DNA of 15,629 nt from JAIEPT01 sp038217425 (GTDB lineage Bacteria > Planctomycetota > Planctomycetia > Gemmatales > Gemmataceae), in assembly GCA_038217425.1 (NCBI GenBank), contig JBBQPM010000167.1, positions 1 to 15,629 on the forward strand, read 5' to 3'. How positions within the stretch are numbered: the first letter of the stretch is position 1; each line of letters begins with the position of its first letter. Below the pieces are notes generated by a model, which made no database searches, was not told where the DNA came from, and saw only the letters and a list, made by a program, of their open reading frames with translations. Position numbers and translations under genes: made by a program. Below, in pieces: positions 6,829 through 15,523 of the stretch.

Positions 6829-9546
6829 CTACTCCTCGGCGGTCGCTCGGCCGATGTCCAGAGCCACGAATTTCAAGAGCGCGTCGGTGCTCATCTCTGT
6901 CAGCAGCGTTTCGCCCTCGGCGCTCAGCACCTGGTCCGCGATCGCTTTCTTGCCCTCGATCATCGCGTCGATGCGCTCCTCGACCGTCCCGCGGCACACG
7001 AACTTGTGCACGAGCACGTTCCGCTTTTGACCGATGCGAAAAGCGCGATCTGTCGCCTGATTTTCGACCGCGGGGTTCCACCAGCGATCGAAGTGAATCA
7101 CGTGATTGGCAGCGGTGAGATTGAGCCCGCTGCCTCCGGCTTTCAGCGAGATGACGAAGAACGGCGGCCCCTGCTCGTCCTGAAACGACTTGACGAGTTC
7201 CGGACGTTTGCCCACCGGCGTGCCGCCGTGCAGCACCAGCCCGGGCCGACCGAACACCTCCGCCAAGTACGCGGCGAGCGCCTCAGTGATCGACTGGAAC
7301 TGCGTGAAGATCAGCACCTTCTCTTGCCGCTGGGCGATCGGTTCGCACAAGAGCCGCAACCGCTGGAACTTCCCGCTCTCGGCCGGCGCGAACGGGGCGC
7401 CGGGCAGGAGCTGCGCCGGATGGTTGCAGACTTGCTTGAGCTGCATGAGCATCGACAGCACCAGCCCGCGCCGCGCGATGCCCTCGGCTTCCTCCAGGCG
7501 ACGCGTACAGTCGGCGACGACCTTCTCGTACAGCGCGGCCTGCTTTTTAGAAAGGACGCATTCCGTCCGCATCTCCGTCTTCTCCGGCAGATCTGGCGCA
7601 ATGTTCGGATCGGTCTTGAGACGCCGAAGGATGTACGGCCGCACCAACCGGCGCAGAGCCGCGTAGGCTTGCGCGTCCTGGCCTTGATCGAGACGTTTGA
7701 CGTACTTCTTGAACTGTGCCGCGCCCCCCAGTAACCCCGGACAGCAGAAATCGAACAGCGACCAGAGATCGCCCAAATGATTCTCGACCGGCGTTCCGGT
7801 GAGCACCAGTCGGCAAACCGCCGGGAGCTTCTTGACCGCGCGCGTCTGCGTCGACCCGGCGTTCTTGATCGCCTGCGCCTCGTCGAGCACGGCGAGCGGC
7901 CAACGAATCTTCTGGAGCCACGGCTGCGTCCGCGCCAGCCCGTAAGTCGTTATCACCAGATCGAATCCACCTAAAGACTTCGCCGGATCTTGGGCGACGC
8001 GCGCCAGTTCCTCCGGCGGACATTCGGAGCGATGGGCGAAGAAGACTTTGAGCTTCGGAGCGAAGCGCGTCAGTTCCTGTCGCCAGTTGCCCATGAGCGA
8101 CGCGGGGACGACGAGCAAGCTCGGCAGCGGTTTGACGCCGTCTTTCTCGCGTTGCCGTTTTCGCATCAGCAGCAGATCGATGACCTGGATCGTCTTGCCC
8201 AGGCCCATGTCGTCGGCGAGGCAGCCGCCGAGGCCGAGTTCGGTGACCAGCCACAGCCAGCGAACGCCGTCGATTTGATACGGACGAAGCTGGGCCTGAA
8301 GATCCTTGCCCGGCTGACAGGCGTCGATGTTTTCGGGATGGCGCAGCCGCTGGAGCGTTTCCGCCAGCCAACCGCCGGCGCTCACCTGCGACCAGTCGGC
8401 CGTCGTCGTTTCGTCCGTGCTCGAAGCTTCGAGCCTGGCGCCGGCCAGGAGTCTCATGCCTTCGATGAAGCTGATGCCGTGGGCGTGCTCCTGCTCCAGC
8501 GCCTTCCATTGCTCGAGCGCCTGCTGAATCTGTTCGCGATCCGCCTCGACCCATTTGCCGCGCAGCAGCATCAGCCCGTCCGCGGAGTGCAGGAGTTGTT
8601 TGCGTTCCTCGTCCGTGAGCGGTTCGCCGTCGAGCGCGAGATGGACCTGGAAATCGAGCAGGTTATCGAGCCCGAGCACGGCGGCGGGACGTTCCCCGAG
8701 CGTGACGTGCACCTGCGGCCGAGGCGCCTTTTGCGCGGACCACCAGTTGGGCAATCGCACGACGACGCCCGCCTGCTCGATGAGCTGCGACGCCTTGAGA
8801 AAGCGATAGCCCTCGCGAATCGTCCACGCCTGCGGCGCGAAGAGCGCCTTGGTTTCGAGCATCTCGCGCACCAGATCGCTCTTCTCCGCGGCCCGGCGCA
8901 CCGGCTCGAGAAGGGCCGCGAGTTTGGTCTGTTCCTTGCCGCCGACGTACGTTTTGAGCGCCTCGGCAAGGGGCAGATGCTGCAGCCGGGATTGCGTGGA
9001 AAGCCGATGCGTGAAGGTCGCCAGGAAGGCGAAGGGGCGATCGGGATCGCGTTTGTTCTCGGCCAGATGAAAGGTGACGCGCCCGAGTTGCCGCCAGAGC
9101 GGATGCAGCGACTGCAGCCAGTCGGCGGGCCCCTGAAGATGCTTGCGAGCGCGAATCAGCGACAGCGTCCGCAGATCCTGCCACTGCGAGCGCAGCCGTT
9201 TGGCGGACAGATACTCGAGCCCGCGCATCGGCGGCGCGGCGCTCACCAGCTCGCCCAGTTCTTCCTCGTCGGGCGCCTCGAGCGACTCCCATTGATCCAG
9301 CGGCGCATCGCCCAGGCCGCAGAGTCGCTGAAAGAAGTTGCGCGACAGGCTGCGAAAGAAGTTGACGTCCGGCGGCAGGTCGCGATCCCATTCCTTGCCG
9401 GCCAGGAGCAACAGACCGTCGGCGTTGGATTGTTCGAACGCTTCACGCAGAGCGGCGCGCTCGTCGGCGCCAAGCGGACTCTCGGCGTCCTGGTGTTCTT
9501 CTACCCAAAGATGTCCGCTGGGGGCGATGGCCAGGATCGATTCCAT
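6829..9546 (-). CDS. bacterial SNF2-family (RapA/HepA-like) DNA-translocating ATPase
   Basis: This 905-residue protein is predicted to be a cytosolic ATP-driven duplex DNA translocase or remodeller. The C-terminal half holds all SF2/SNF2 motifs: Walker A DDMGLGKT (445-452), DEAQ box (555-558), LTGTP (582-586), LIFTQF (745-750), GGSGLNL (804-810) and TDRAFRIGQ (832-840). Residues of about 290-345 (LDFQVHLALDGEPLTDEE, then MLLRGKWVE) match the bacterial SNF2-associated domain (DUF3670/PF12419). The rest of the N-terminal half is poorly defined, as is usual for this group. It is followed by the SWIM zinc-finger gene, a recurring bacterial pairing. The ATG at 9546 is preceded very closely by GAGG, so the ribosome binding site is tight. 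The physiological role (repair, transcription recycling, or defence as in some SNF2 systems) is not decided by the sequence. Confidence 0.9.
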   Translation of the reverse strand: MESILAIAPSGHLWVEEHQDAESPLGADERAALREAFEQSNADGLLLLAGKEWDRDLPPDVNFFRSLSRNFFQRLCGLGDAPLDQWESLEAPDEEELGELVSAAPPMRGLEYLSAKRLRSQWQDLRTLSLIRARKHLQGPADWLQSLHPLWRQLGRVTFHLAENKRDPDRPFAFLATFTHRLSTQSRLQHLPLAEALKTYVGGKEQTKLAALLEPVRRAAEKSDLVREMLETKALFAPQAWTIREGYRFLKASQLIEQAGVVVRLPNWWSAQKAPRPQVHVTLGERPAAVLGLDNLLDFQVHLALDGEPLTDEERKQLLHSADGLMLLRGKWVEADREQIQQALEQWKALEQEHAHGISFIEGMRLLAGARLEASSTDETTTADWSQVSAGGWLAETLQRLRHPENIDACQPGKDLQAQLRPYQIDGVRWLWLVTELGLGGCLADDMGLGKTIQVIDLLLMRKRQREKDGVKPLPSLLVVPASLMGNWRQELTRFAPKLKVFFAHRSECPPEELARVAQDPAKSLGGFDLVITTYGLARTQPWLQKIRWPLAVLDEAQAIKNAGSTQTRAVKKLPAVCRLVLTGTPVENHLGDLWSLFDFCCPGLLGGAAQFKKYVKRLDQGQDAQAYAALRRLVRPYILRRLKTDPNIAPDLPEKTEMRTECVLSKKQAALYEKVVADCTRRLEEAEGIARRGLVLSMLMQLKQVCNHPAQLLPGAPFAPAESGKFQRLRLLCEPIAQRQEKVLIFTQFQSITEALAAYLAEVFGRPGLVLHGGTPVGKRPELVKSFQDEQGPPFFVISLKAGGSGLNLTAANHVIHFDRWWNPAVENQATDRAFRIGQKRNVLVHKFVCRGTVEERIDAMIEGKKAIADQVLSAEGETLLTEMSTDALLKFVALDIGRATAEE

Positions 9547-9716
9547 GACCTCATTATCGCGAGACGGCCGCGCCTGGACAGGTGCAAACGGGCGTTCAAC
9601 GCAGGGCGACCACGTTTGGGATAGAAGACGAGGCCCGCCAGTTTCTCATGGCGACGGGTTCCAAAGTCGGGTACGATGAGCCGCTCCGCCTTCTTCTCTA
9701 AACCGGAGTTCCCGCC

Positions 9717-10409
9717 ATGAAACCTCTCCACGCGCTCGCCCTCCTTCTCATCTTCGCGTTCGGCGCCTCCGCACAGGAGCCGGCCAATCGAAAGATCGCC
9801 CTCAAAAAAGGCGACCGCATCCTCTTCTTCGGCGATTCGCTCACCTACTACGGCGGCAAGAACGAACCCAAACAGCACGTCACCAAGGGCTACGTCGATA
9901 TCGTCCGCGAAACCCTGAACACGACCCACAAGGATAAAAACATCGAAGTCGACTGGGTCGCGACCGGCGGCCACACCGTCCCCGACCTCCTCAAACGCCT
10001 CGACAAGGACGTCCTCTCCAAGAAGCCGACCATCGTCGTCATCCAGATCGGCTGCAACGACGCCCGCCGAATCCCCGCGGAGACGTTCAAGAGCAGCCTC
10101 GAAGCGTTGATCGATCGGCTCCACCAGGAAAAAATCCAGGTCGTGCAGTGCACGCTCACCAGCGTCGGGGAAAAGCACGACGGCACAAACAAGGACGACG
10201 CCAAGCTCGAAGCGTTCGCCGAGATCCAGCGGCACGTCATCCAGGCGAAGAAGGTGCCGTACAACGATCTTCGTAAGGCGTTCGTCGCCCACTGGAAGGC
10301 GCACAATCCGGACAACAAGGGGAGCGGCATCCTCACGTACGACGGCAATCACTGGAACGACGCCGGCATGCGTTTCGTCGCGGCGGAGATGCTCAAGCGT
10401 TTCGAGTAA
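9717..10409 (+). CDS. exported SGNH/GDSL-family hydrolase
   Basis: This 230-residue protein has a signal peptide (MKPLHALALLLIFAFGASA, probable cleavage near 19-20) and so is probably periplasmic or secreted. The SGNH blocks are complete: block I FFGDSLTYY with nucleophile S41, block II glycine near G84-G85, block III IGCND with N114, and block V DGNHWND with D209 and H212. Planctomycetes have many such esterases, often acting on acetylated or sulfated polysaccharides, but the substrate here cannot be named. A GGAG about 8-10 nt upstream supports the ATG. It diverges from the SNF2 gene across 170 bp and lies 107 bp before the PVC-type cytochrome-like gene in the same direction, separated by a large palindrome. 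The two may share transcription only if the palindrome is read through. Confidence 0.9.
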   Translation: MKPLHALALLLIFAFGASAQEPANRKIALKKGDRILFFGDSLTYYGGKNEPKQHVTKGYVDIVRETLNTTHKDKNIEVDWVATGGHTVPDLLKRLDKDVLSKKPTIVVIQIGCNDARRIPAETFKSSLEALIDRLHQEKIQVVQCTLTSVGEKHDGTNKDDAKLEAFAEIQRHVIQAKKVPYNDLRKAFVAHWKAHNPDNKGSGILTYDGNHWNDAGMRFVAAEMLKRFE

Positions 10410-10415
10410 GTCTAA

Positions 10416-10506
10416 AAGCCCAGCGGGTGAGGTACTCCGAACCCCTGGGTTAGGTGTTCGCAAGCGATGGATCCCAGGGGTTCGGAGTACCTCACCCGCT
10501 GGGCTT
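10416..10506 (+). repeat. perfect 34-bp-arm inverted repeat (two head-to-head REP copies)
   Basis: The left arm 10416-10449 (begins AAGCCCAGCGGGTGAGG, ends GAACCCCTGGG) is an exact reverse complement of the right arm 10473-10506, with a 23-bp spacer. Each arm can itself fold: CCCAG-C-GGGT pairs with ACCC-CTGGG around the 12-nt loop GAGGTACTCCGA. The left arm begins 6 nt after the stop of the SGNH hydrolase gene, and the right arm ends 10 nt before the ATG of the next gene. It could act as a terminator, an RNA stabiliser or processing site, or simply be a double REP element. A third copy lies at 14119-14152. Confidence 0.9.
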
Positions 10507-10516
10507 AGGGTTCCCC

Positions 10517-13500
10517 ATGAATCGATTCGTAATCACCTGCCTGCTGCTCAGCACGATGTCGCTCGCCGCCGACGAACCGAAGCGCTTCCCGCCGCTCAAA
10601 GTCCCGGCCGGGTTCACCGCGACGCTGTTCGCCTGCGATCCGCTCATCGAATATCCGAGCGTGATCGCCGCCGGACGCCGGCCCGGCGCTCTCTTCGTCG
10701 CCGTCGACTACATGACCGGCCTGGGGACCGACGGCATCCGCAAAAGCGAAGTCCGCCTCCTCGAAGATACCGACGGCGACGGCCACGCCGACCGTGCTCC
10801 CGTCTTCGCCGACGGCTTTAACTCGATCCAGGGAATCGCCTACCATGACGAAACCCTCTACGTGATGCACGCTCCCTTCCTCACCGCCGTGCAGGGCAAA
10901 GATCGTAAGAATCTCCTCACCGGCCTGGGACTCACGCCCGAACAAAATCCCGTGCGGCTGCACTGCGCCAACGGCGTCACCGTCGGACATGACGGTTGGC
11001 TCTACCTCGCAATGGGCGATAACGGCGTCGACGTCGTGCGTCCCGAAGGCGATCGACTCGTGCTCCAGGGCGGCGGCATCCTCCGTTGCCGATACGACGG
11101 CCGAGATCTCCATGTCTTCGCCAAGGGGCTGCGCAATATCTACGACGTCGCCCTCGACGCCGAGCTGAACGTCTTCGTGCGCGACAACGAAAACGACGGC
11201 GGAACCTACATGAATCGGCTGTGCCGCAGCTTTCACGGCGCCGACCACGGCTATCCTTACCTCTACGCCGACCGCCCCGACGAAGCCCTACCGCCGCTCG
11301 CCGACCTCGGCCTGGGCTCCTCGGCGGGGGGCGTTTGCTACCTCGAAACGCAGTTCCCGCCGGAGTATCGCGGCAACCTCCTCTTCTGCGAATGGGGCAA
11401 GAGCGTCGTCCGCTATCCCCTGAAACACGACGGCAGCGGCTTCGAGCCCGTGAAGGAGTTCGAGTTCGCAGCGGGCGATAGCAAGGACACGTATCCCTTC
11501 AAGCCGACTGACGTCATCGTGCAGCGCGACGGCAGCGTCATGATTTCCGACTACGCCGACGGCCAACGCCCCAAACGCGGCCGCGGCCGAATCTTCCACA
11601 TCCGCTACGACCCGGCGACCGCCGCGAAACCCGGGCTCGACTCGGAAAGTTACTTCGAACGCTGGGAAGCCCAAAAGGCCATTGAGCGCAGCGGCATGGC
11701 CCCGAAGATCGCTGGATCCGCACACGCCAAGATGCACGCGATTTGGGCACTCGTTCACATCGAGGGTCCGAAGGCGATTCCCGAGTTGCTGCGCATCGCG
11801 AAGACCGATGCGAACCCGCGCGTGCGGGCCCAGGCGATCCGGGCCATCGCCGATCTCGCGGATCCGATCCTCATCGAGCACAAACTCGATGCCGGGCGCG
11901 GCGACGCCAAGCTGGCAAAACAGCTCGCAGAACTGGCGGCCGGCGAGGATCTCTGCGTGCAACTGGAGGTCGTCGTCGCGCTTGGTCGGCTGCGCTGGGC
12001 GGACGCTCCCGGCTTTCTTCGCCCCCGCCTGTCGACGCGCGACACTGCCCTGGCACACGCGGTGATGCAGACGCTGCGTCGCTGCGAGAATTGGCCCGAG
12101 GTCGTCAAACTCCTCAGCGGTTATGGCTCCGGCGTCACCCTGCGTGCCTGCGCCGAACAATATCAGCCGACGGTCGTCGACGGGCTAATCGCCCGGCTCG
12201 ACGCCGCGACGGATGCGTCACGTAGGCGCAAGCTTGCCGACCTTCTGACGCGCGTCTACAAGAAACCCGGGCCGTGGAAGTACTGGGGCTATCGCCCGGG
12301 GCCGCACCCCGCCAATACCGAGCGCTGGGAGCGAACCGACGCAATTCTCCAGACGCTCGAAAAGGTCCTGTCAACAGGCCGCGATCACGAAGTCCGACTG
12401 GCCGCGCTGCGCAGTATGCGGCGGGAGAAGGTGCCGATTCGCCCGGCGTTGCTGGTCGCCTGGTTTAAGGAAGAAAAGGCGCCGCCGTATATTGTCCGCG
12501 ATCTGCTCGCGGCGTTGGAAGAGCAGTCCTTCGCCGACGTTGGCCCGACTTTCGAACACACGATTCGCGTTCGCGAGTATGGCGACCCCAATCGGCTCAA
12601 GGCGTTGGAGCTGTATGCGAAACATTGCGAACCAGCCGCTCTGCTCGGCCTGGCCAAGGATTTGGACGAAGGCCCGGTCCTCGCGGAGGTGCTGCGCCGC
12701 CTGCCTAAATTCCCGAAGGCGGCGGGGGCGGAGTTGTTTGTCGGCCGGCTGGATTCCTGGAACGCCGAGGTGCGCGCCGCCGCCCTGGAAGCCCTCGGCC
12801 AACTGCAGGCGCCGGCGGGCCGCGAACCCGCGCTGCGACTGCTCGAGGACAAAGACATCCGCGTCCGCCGCGCCGCCGCCGCCGCGGTCGGCAGGTTGTC
12901 GGCCCGTGCCGCGATGGAGACGCTCCTGAAGTTTGCGAGCGATCCCGACCTCGAACTGCGCCGCGCCAGCCTCGAATCTCTACGCTTGCTCAAGGAGCCG
13001 CGCGCCGTGCCGTTCGCCGTCGCTGCGCTCAGCGAGGGGGCGCTCGAAATGACGGCGCTCGATTGCCTGCGCGAGTTGGGCGGGCCGGCGCAAACGCAGG
13101 CGCTGCTCGAATTCGTCCAGCACAACCGCGCCGTCGAGAGCTCCCTGGCCGCGGTCCGCGCACTCGATGAATGGAGCCGACGCACGCCCAAAGAACTTGC
13201 AGCACTCGAGGTCGCCATCGCCGAGGTGCAGGGCCGGACCGGCATCGCGGCGTGCTGGCATGTGATCCCCTTCGAGGCGTTCGAGAAGTTCTCGATGCCC
13301 GGGACCGCGCCCGACCCGGCGACTCGGCGCACGCTCCTCGCCGGCGGGGCCGAGGCGCGCGTCGCACCGGGCGCCAGCGACGACCCCAAAATGCCCTGGC
13401 TCGTCTACGCCGACGTCCTGGCGCCCGACGCGCTTACCGTGGAGTTTCTCGCATCGAGTCAGGGGCCGCTCGAAGTTTGGCTCAACGGCAAGTCGCTGCA

Positions 13501-14104
13501 TCAGAGTCCCAAGACGAGCAAGTTTCAGGTCGATTCGCAGCGTTTTGCGGGCAAGCTCACGAAGGGGATGAATCGCCTGGTCGTTCGCTCCGACGACTTT
13601 CACCTACGTTTTCGCCGCAAGAGCGCCAAGGCGGACCACGAGAAACTGACCCTCGCCGCCCTCGCCCGCACGGGCAACGCCGACCGCGGTCGCAAGATTT
13701 TCCTCGATAAGGAAAAATCGTGGTGCCTCAAGTGCCATCGCCTGGGCGAAGCGGGCGAACGCATCGGCCCGGAACTCACCGGCGTAGGCGGCCGCTTCTC
13801 GCGCATCCACGTCATCGAATCGATCCTCGATCCGAGCCGAACCATCGCCGCGAGTTTCGGCGCCGTCGCGGTATCGCTCAAGAACGGCAAAGTGTTCAGC
13901 GGCGTGAAAGTCGCCGACGCCGAGACCACGCTGACGCTGGCCGACAACCAGGGCGTGAAGCACGTCCTCGCCAAGGCCGACATCGAAGAAGTTCTCGCCT
14001 CGGTCGTGAGTTCCATGCCGGAGGAGTTGGAGAAACGACTCAGCGAAGACGAGTTCGTCGACCTGATCGCGTTCCTGATGAGCCAAAAGGAACGCAGCCG
14101 CTAA
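10517..14104 (+). CDS. exported PVC-type beta-propeller / HEAT-repeat / c-type haem protein
   Basis: This 1195-residue protein is probably periplasmic. It starts with a signal peptide (MNRFVITCLLLSTMSLA). Residues of about 25-380 form the Pirellula/Verrucomicrobium-type membrane-bound dehydrogenase-like propeller (TIGR02604 type; NGVTVGHDGWLYLAMGDNG, GLRNIYDVALD, HGADHGYPYLY). Residues of about 400-905 are helical HEAT repeats, and about 958-1032 a beta-rich segment (EVWLNGKSLHQ). The end (about 1045-1195) is the PVC haem-binding domain (TIGR02603 type) with CLKCH (C1070, C1073, H1074) and the distal-Met region SSMPEEL (M1167). It may pass electrons from a sugar or alcohol oxidation, but catalysis is unproven in this family. 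I chose the ATG at 10517 because the in-frame ATG at 10454 lies in the palindrome spacer and would put 21 alien residues before the signal peptide. AGGG at 10507-10510 is the likely ribosome binding site. Confidence 0.9.
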   Translation: MNRFVITCLLLSTMSLAADEPKRFPPLKVPAGFTATLFACDPLIEYPSVIAAGRRPGALFVAVDYMTGLGTDGIRKSEVRLLEDTDGDGHADRAPVFADGFNSIQGIAYHDETLYVMHAPFLTAVQGKDRKNLLTGLGLTPEQNPVRLHCANGVTVGHDGWLYLAMGDNGVDVVRPEGDRLVLQGGGILRCRYDGRDLHVFAKGLRNIYDVALDAELNVFVRDNENDGGTYMNRLCRSFHGADHGYPYLYADRPDEALPPLADLGLGSSAGGVCYLETQFPPEYRGNLLFCEWGKSVVRYPLKHDGSGFEPVKEFEFAAGDSKDTYPFKPTDVIVQRDGSVMISDYADGQRPKRGRGRIFHIRYDPATAAKPGLDSESYFERWEAQKAIERSGMAPKIAGSAHAKMHAIWALVHIEGPKAIPELLRIAKTDANPRVRAQAIRAIADLADPILIEHKLDAGRGDAKLAKQLAELAAGEDLCVQLEVVVALGRLRWADAPGFLRPRLSTRDTALAHAVMQTLRRCENWPEVVKLLSGYGSGVTLRACAEQYQPTVVDGLIARLDAATDASRRRKLADLLTRVYKKPGPWKYWGYRPGPHPANTERWERTDAILQTLEKVLSTGRDHEVRLAALRSMRREKVPIRPALLVAWFKEEKAPPYIVRDLLAALEEQSFADVGPTFEHTIRVREYGDPNRLKALELYAKHCEPAALLGLAKDLDEGPVLAEVLRRLPKFPKAAGAELFVGRLDSWNAEVRAAALEALGQLQAPAGREPALRLLEDKDIRVRRAAAAAVGRLSARAAMETLLKFASDPDLELRRASLESLRLLKEPRAVPFAVAALSEGALEMTALDCLRELGGPAQTQALLEFVQHNRAVESSLAAVRALDEWSRRTPKELAALEVAIAEVQGRTGIAACWHVIPFEAFEKFSMPGTAPDPATRRTLLAGGAEARVAPGASDDPKMPWLVYADVLAPDALTVEFLASSQGPLEVWLNGKSLHQSPKTSKFQVDSQRFAGKLTKGMNRLVVRSDDFHLRFRRKSAKADHEKLTLAALARTGNADRGRKIFLDKEKSWCLKCHRLGEAGERIGPELTGVGGRFSRIHVIESILDPSRTIAASFGAVAVSLKNGKVFSGVKVADAETTLTLADNQGVKHVLAKADIEEVLASVVSSMPEELEKRLSEDEFVDLIAFLMSQKERSR

Positions 14105-14118
14105 TGTTAGACTTCGAT

Positions 14119-14152
14119 AAGCCCAACGGGTGAGGTACTCCGAACCCTTGGG
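14119..14152 (+). repeat. third copy of the REP-like hairpin element
   Basis: This 34-bp sequence matches the left arm at 10416-10449 with two differences: G to A (CCCAACGGGT) and C to T (ACCCTTGGG). The two changed bases pair with each other in the predicted stem, so the fold is kept. Matching continues past the element into ATCCA, which it shares with the right-hand copy at 10473-10506 read in reverse. It starts 14 nt after the stop of the large gene, again just downstream of a coding end. Confidence 0.85.
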
Positions 14153-14312
14153 ATCCAACGACCGGCGTGAAAGCCGCAAAAGTGGACAAGCATGTTTTTA
14201 TTTGACCGTATTTCGCGCAAGGCGTAACGCGTCGGCATGGCAACCACCAGAGACTTACTCGTAACCTCTTATATAGATCGGCGAGGAAGCTAAAATTGAT
14301 TAGAAATTAAAC

Positions 14313-14528
14313 ATGCCTGTCACCTTTTCCGCTTTCCGCATTCGCTTGCACTTCCTGCCGCCGTACTGTCCGAAGCACAACAAAATCGAGCGGGTGTGGA
14401 AGGATCTGCACGCGGAAGTGACTCGAAATCACAACCGCCCCCGTATCTCCACCCTGATGAATGACGTAAACTATTACCTCCACAAGCGGAACCGACGAAA
14501 GCAGAGACTCGCGAATCTGGCGGCTTGA
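14313..14528 (+). pseudogene. 3' remnant of an IS630-type transposase
   Basis: The 71-residue frame ends with a clear IS630/DDE-superfamily C-terminus: IRLHFLPPYCPKHNKIERVW at about 10-29, where E26 is the last acidic residue of the DDE triad, then a basic tail to a natural stop. The first two catalytic aspartates and about two-thirds of the protein are missing. The first seven to nine residues do not fit the family, and an in-frame TAG lies just upstream at 14301-14303, so the ATG is probably not a real start and the element is dead. Homology seems to begin near 14335-14340, just after the tract TGCCTGTCACCTTTTCC, which may mark the break point. Confidence 0.8.
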
Positions 14529-14653
14529 ATCTTGAATCAGCTGCGGAATCGCGCACGGCTATTTAGTAGCTCTCGAATTAGATTTAGCCGCTGGTAACCC
14601 TAGTTGCTCCTCATATGAAGTTCACAACCTGATTAATTCTTTTTGAGGCCCTG

Positions 14654-15523
14654 ATGTCGATTGCTAAAATACTTGAAAAGCAACTCAAGGCATTGTCAAA
14701 GTGGGTTTCCAAAGCCGACAACCGGACACTTCTCTTTGACCGGTCCGTAGCGAGAATTTTCGAGTTGCGGAGATTGGCAGCGATTCCTCCGTCGATATGC
14801 GGCCCGCTAAGCCAAATTGCAGTCTGGGAACTCAAGACCGGGCAACATCAACTCTTATCCAAAGATATATTGGGGTGGCAAAAAACCGTCAAAGGGTACG
14901 CATATCTCTGGTGGGCCAATCGGCTGAATTTTCAATTCTTGAATCGTGGACTGGTTAAGCAAATCTACTTTTTCAACGAGATGCCATTTCATGTTCTGCT
15001 TCACGCGATTATGGCTCAAGACGAGAACTCGGCTGCCTGGTTGGGCGATCAACTGTCGGAATGCGTTTCCAAAGAAGACAAACGCGTTATTGGTTGGGGA
15101 ACAAACGAGTTTACGTGGTTTTCTTGTTGGCTTTATCAGCTCAGCCGCGGCATTAACGATGTCCGATTCCGCAATAAGTTTGGCGGCCCCTACGAGGAAA
15201 TCGCTTCAGCGTTGGAATCCAAGCAGAAACTCGAGGCCGCAGTTTTCAACATGTGCGAGTTCCATCTTGAAAAATCCGTAGAAGAAGACGGTTATTCTGA
15301 TTTTTTTCATCCTTTCTATAACATTTTTCCGATTGAGGTGTTGGCAGTGTTTGAGATTTGTCGCCAAAATGGGATGACGCAACCTACGGTCGAGCACCCG
15401 TTGTTGAAGCTGCCGTTTTCTTTCCCCCCTCTCCCGCAGTTTGCTGGCAACTACCACGACGAAGTGCTGGATTCAGTGATTGAAGCCACTCGACACATTT
15501 GGATGGATGAAAAGGCGGGTTGA
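14654..15523 (+). CDS. unrecognised 289-residue protein in AT-rich accessory DNA
   Basis: I do not recognise this gene. The protein looks soluble and mostly helical, rich in Trp and Phe, with no signal peptide or membrane segment. Its middle (about 65-170) suggests alternating helices around LLHAIMAQDENSAAWLGDQL, and its end has FFHPFYNIFPIEVLAVFEI followed by VEHPLLKLPF. A helical protein closing with a HPLL-type segment is loosely reminiscent of immunity proteins of polymorphic toxin systems, but that is a guess; no toxin gene is visible beside it. GAGG at 14645-14648, 5 nt before the ATG, supports the start. Base composition and codon use are visibly more AT-rich than in genes to the left, and an IS630 remnant lies just upstream, so horizontal transfer is likely. 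Confidence 0.75.
   Translation: MSIAKILEKQLKALSKWVSKADNRTLLFDRSVARIFELRRLAAIPPSICGPLSQIAVWELKTGQHQLLSKDILGWQKTVKGYAYLWWANRLNFQFLNRGLVKQIYFFNEMPFHVLLHAIMAQDENSAAWLGDQLSECVSKEDKRVIGWGTNEFTWFSCWLYQLSRGINDVRFRNKFGGPYEEIASALESKQKLEAAVFNMCEFHLEKSVEEDGYSDFFHPFYNIFPIEVLAVFEICRQNGMTQPTVEHPLLKLPFSFPPLPQFAGNYHDEVLDSVIEATRHIWMDEKAG

Noticed and set aside
7990..9624. A 544-codon open frame on the plus strand
   Set aside because: It is antisense to the SNF2 ATPase, whose motifs are unmistakable; the translation is low-complexity, rich in Arg, Leu and Ala, as expected of a shadow frame in GC-rich DNA.
9501..10463. A 320-codon open frame on the minus strand
   Set aside because: Antisense to the SGNH hydrolase and crossing the palindrome and the divergent promoter region; compositionally a shadow frame.
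10454..10516. An upstream ATG start for the large haem protein
   Set aside because: It would begin in the spacer of a palindrome and place 21 residues, largely encoded by the repeat, before a clear signal peptide; the ATG at 10517 has an AGGG just upstream.
12385..13389. A 334-codon open frame on the minus strand
   Set aside because: Antisense to the HEAT-repeat part of the large protein; Ser/Arg/Ala-rich with no motifs.
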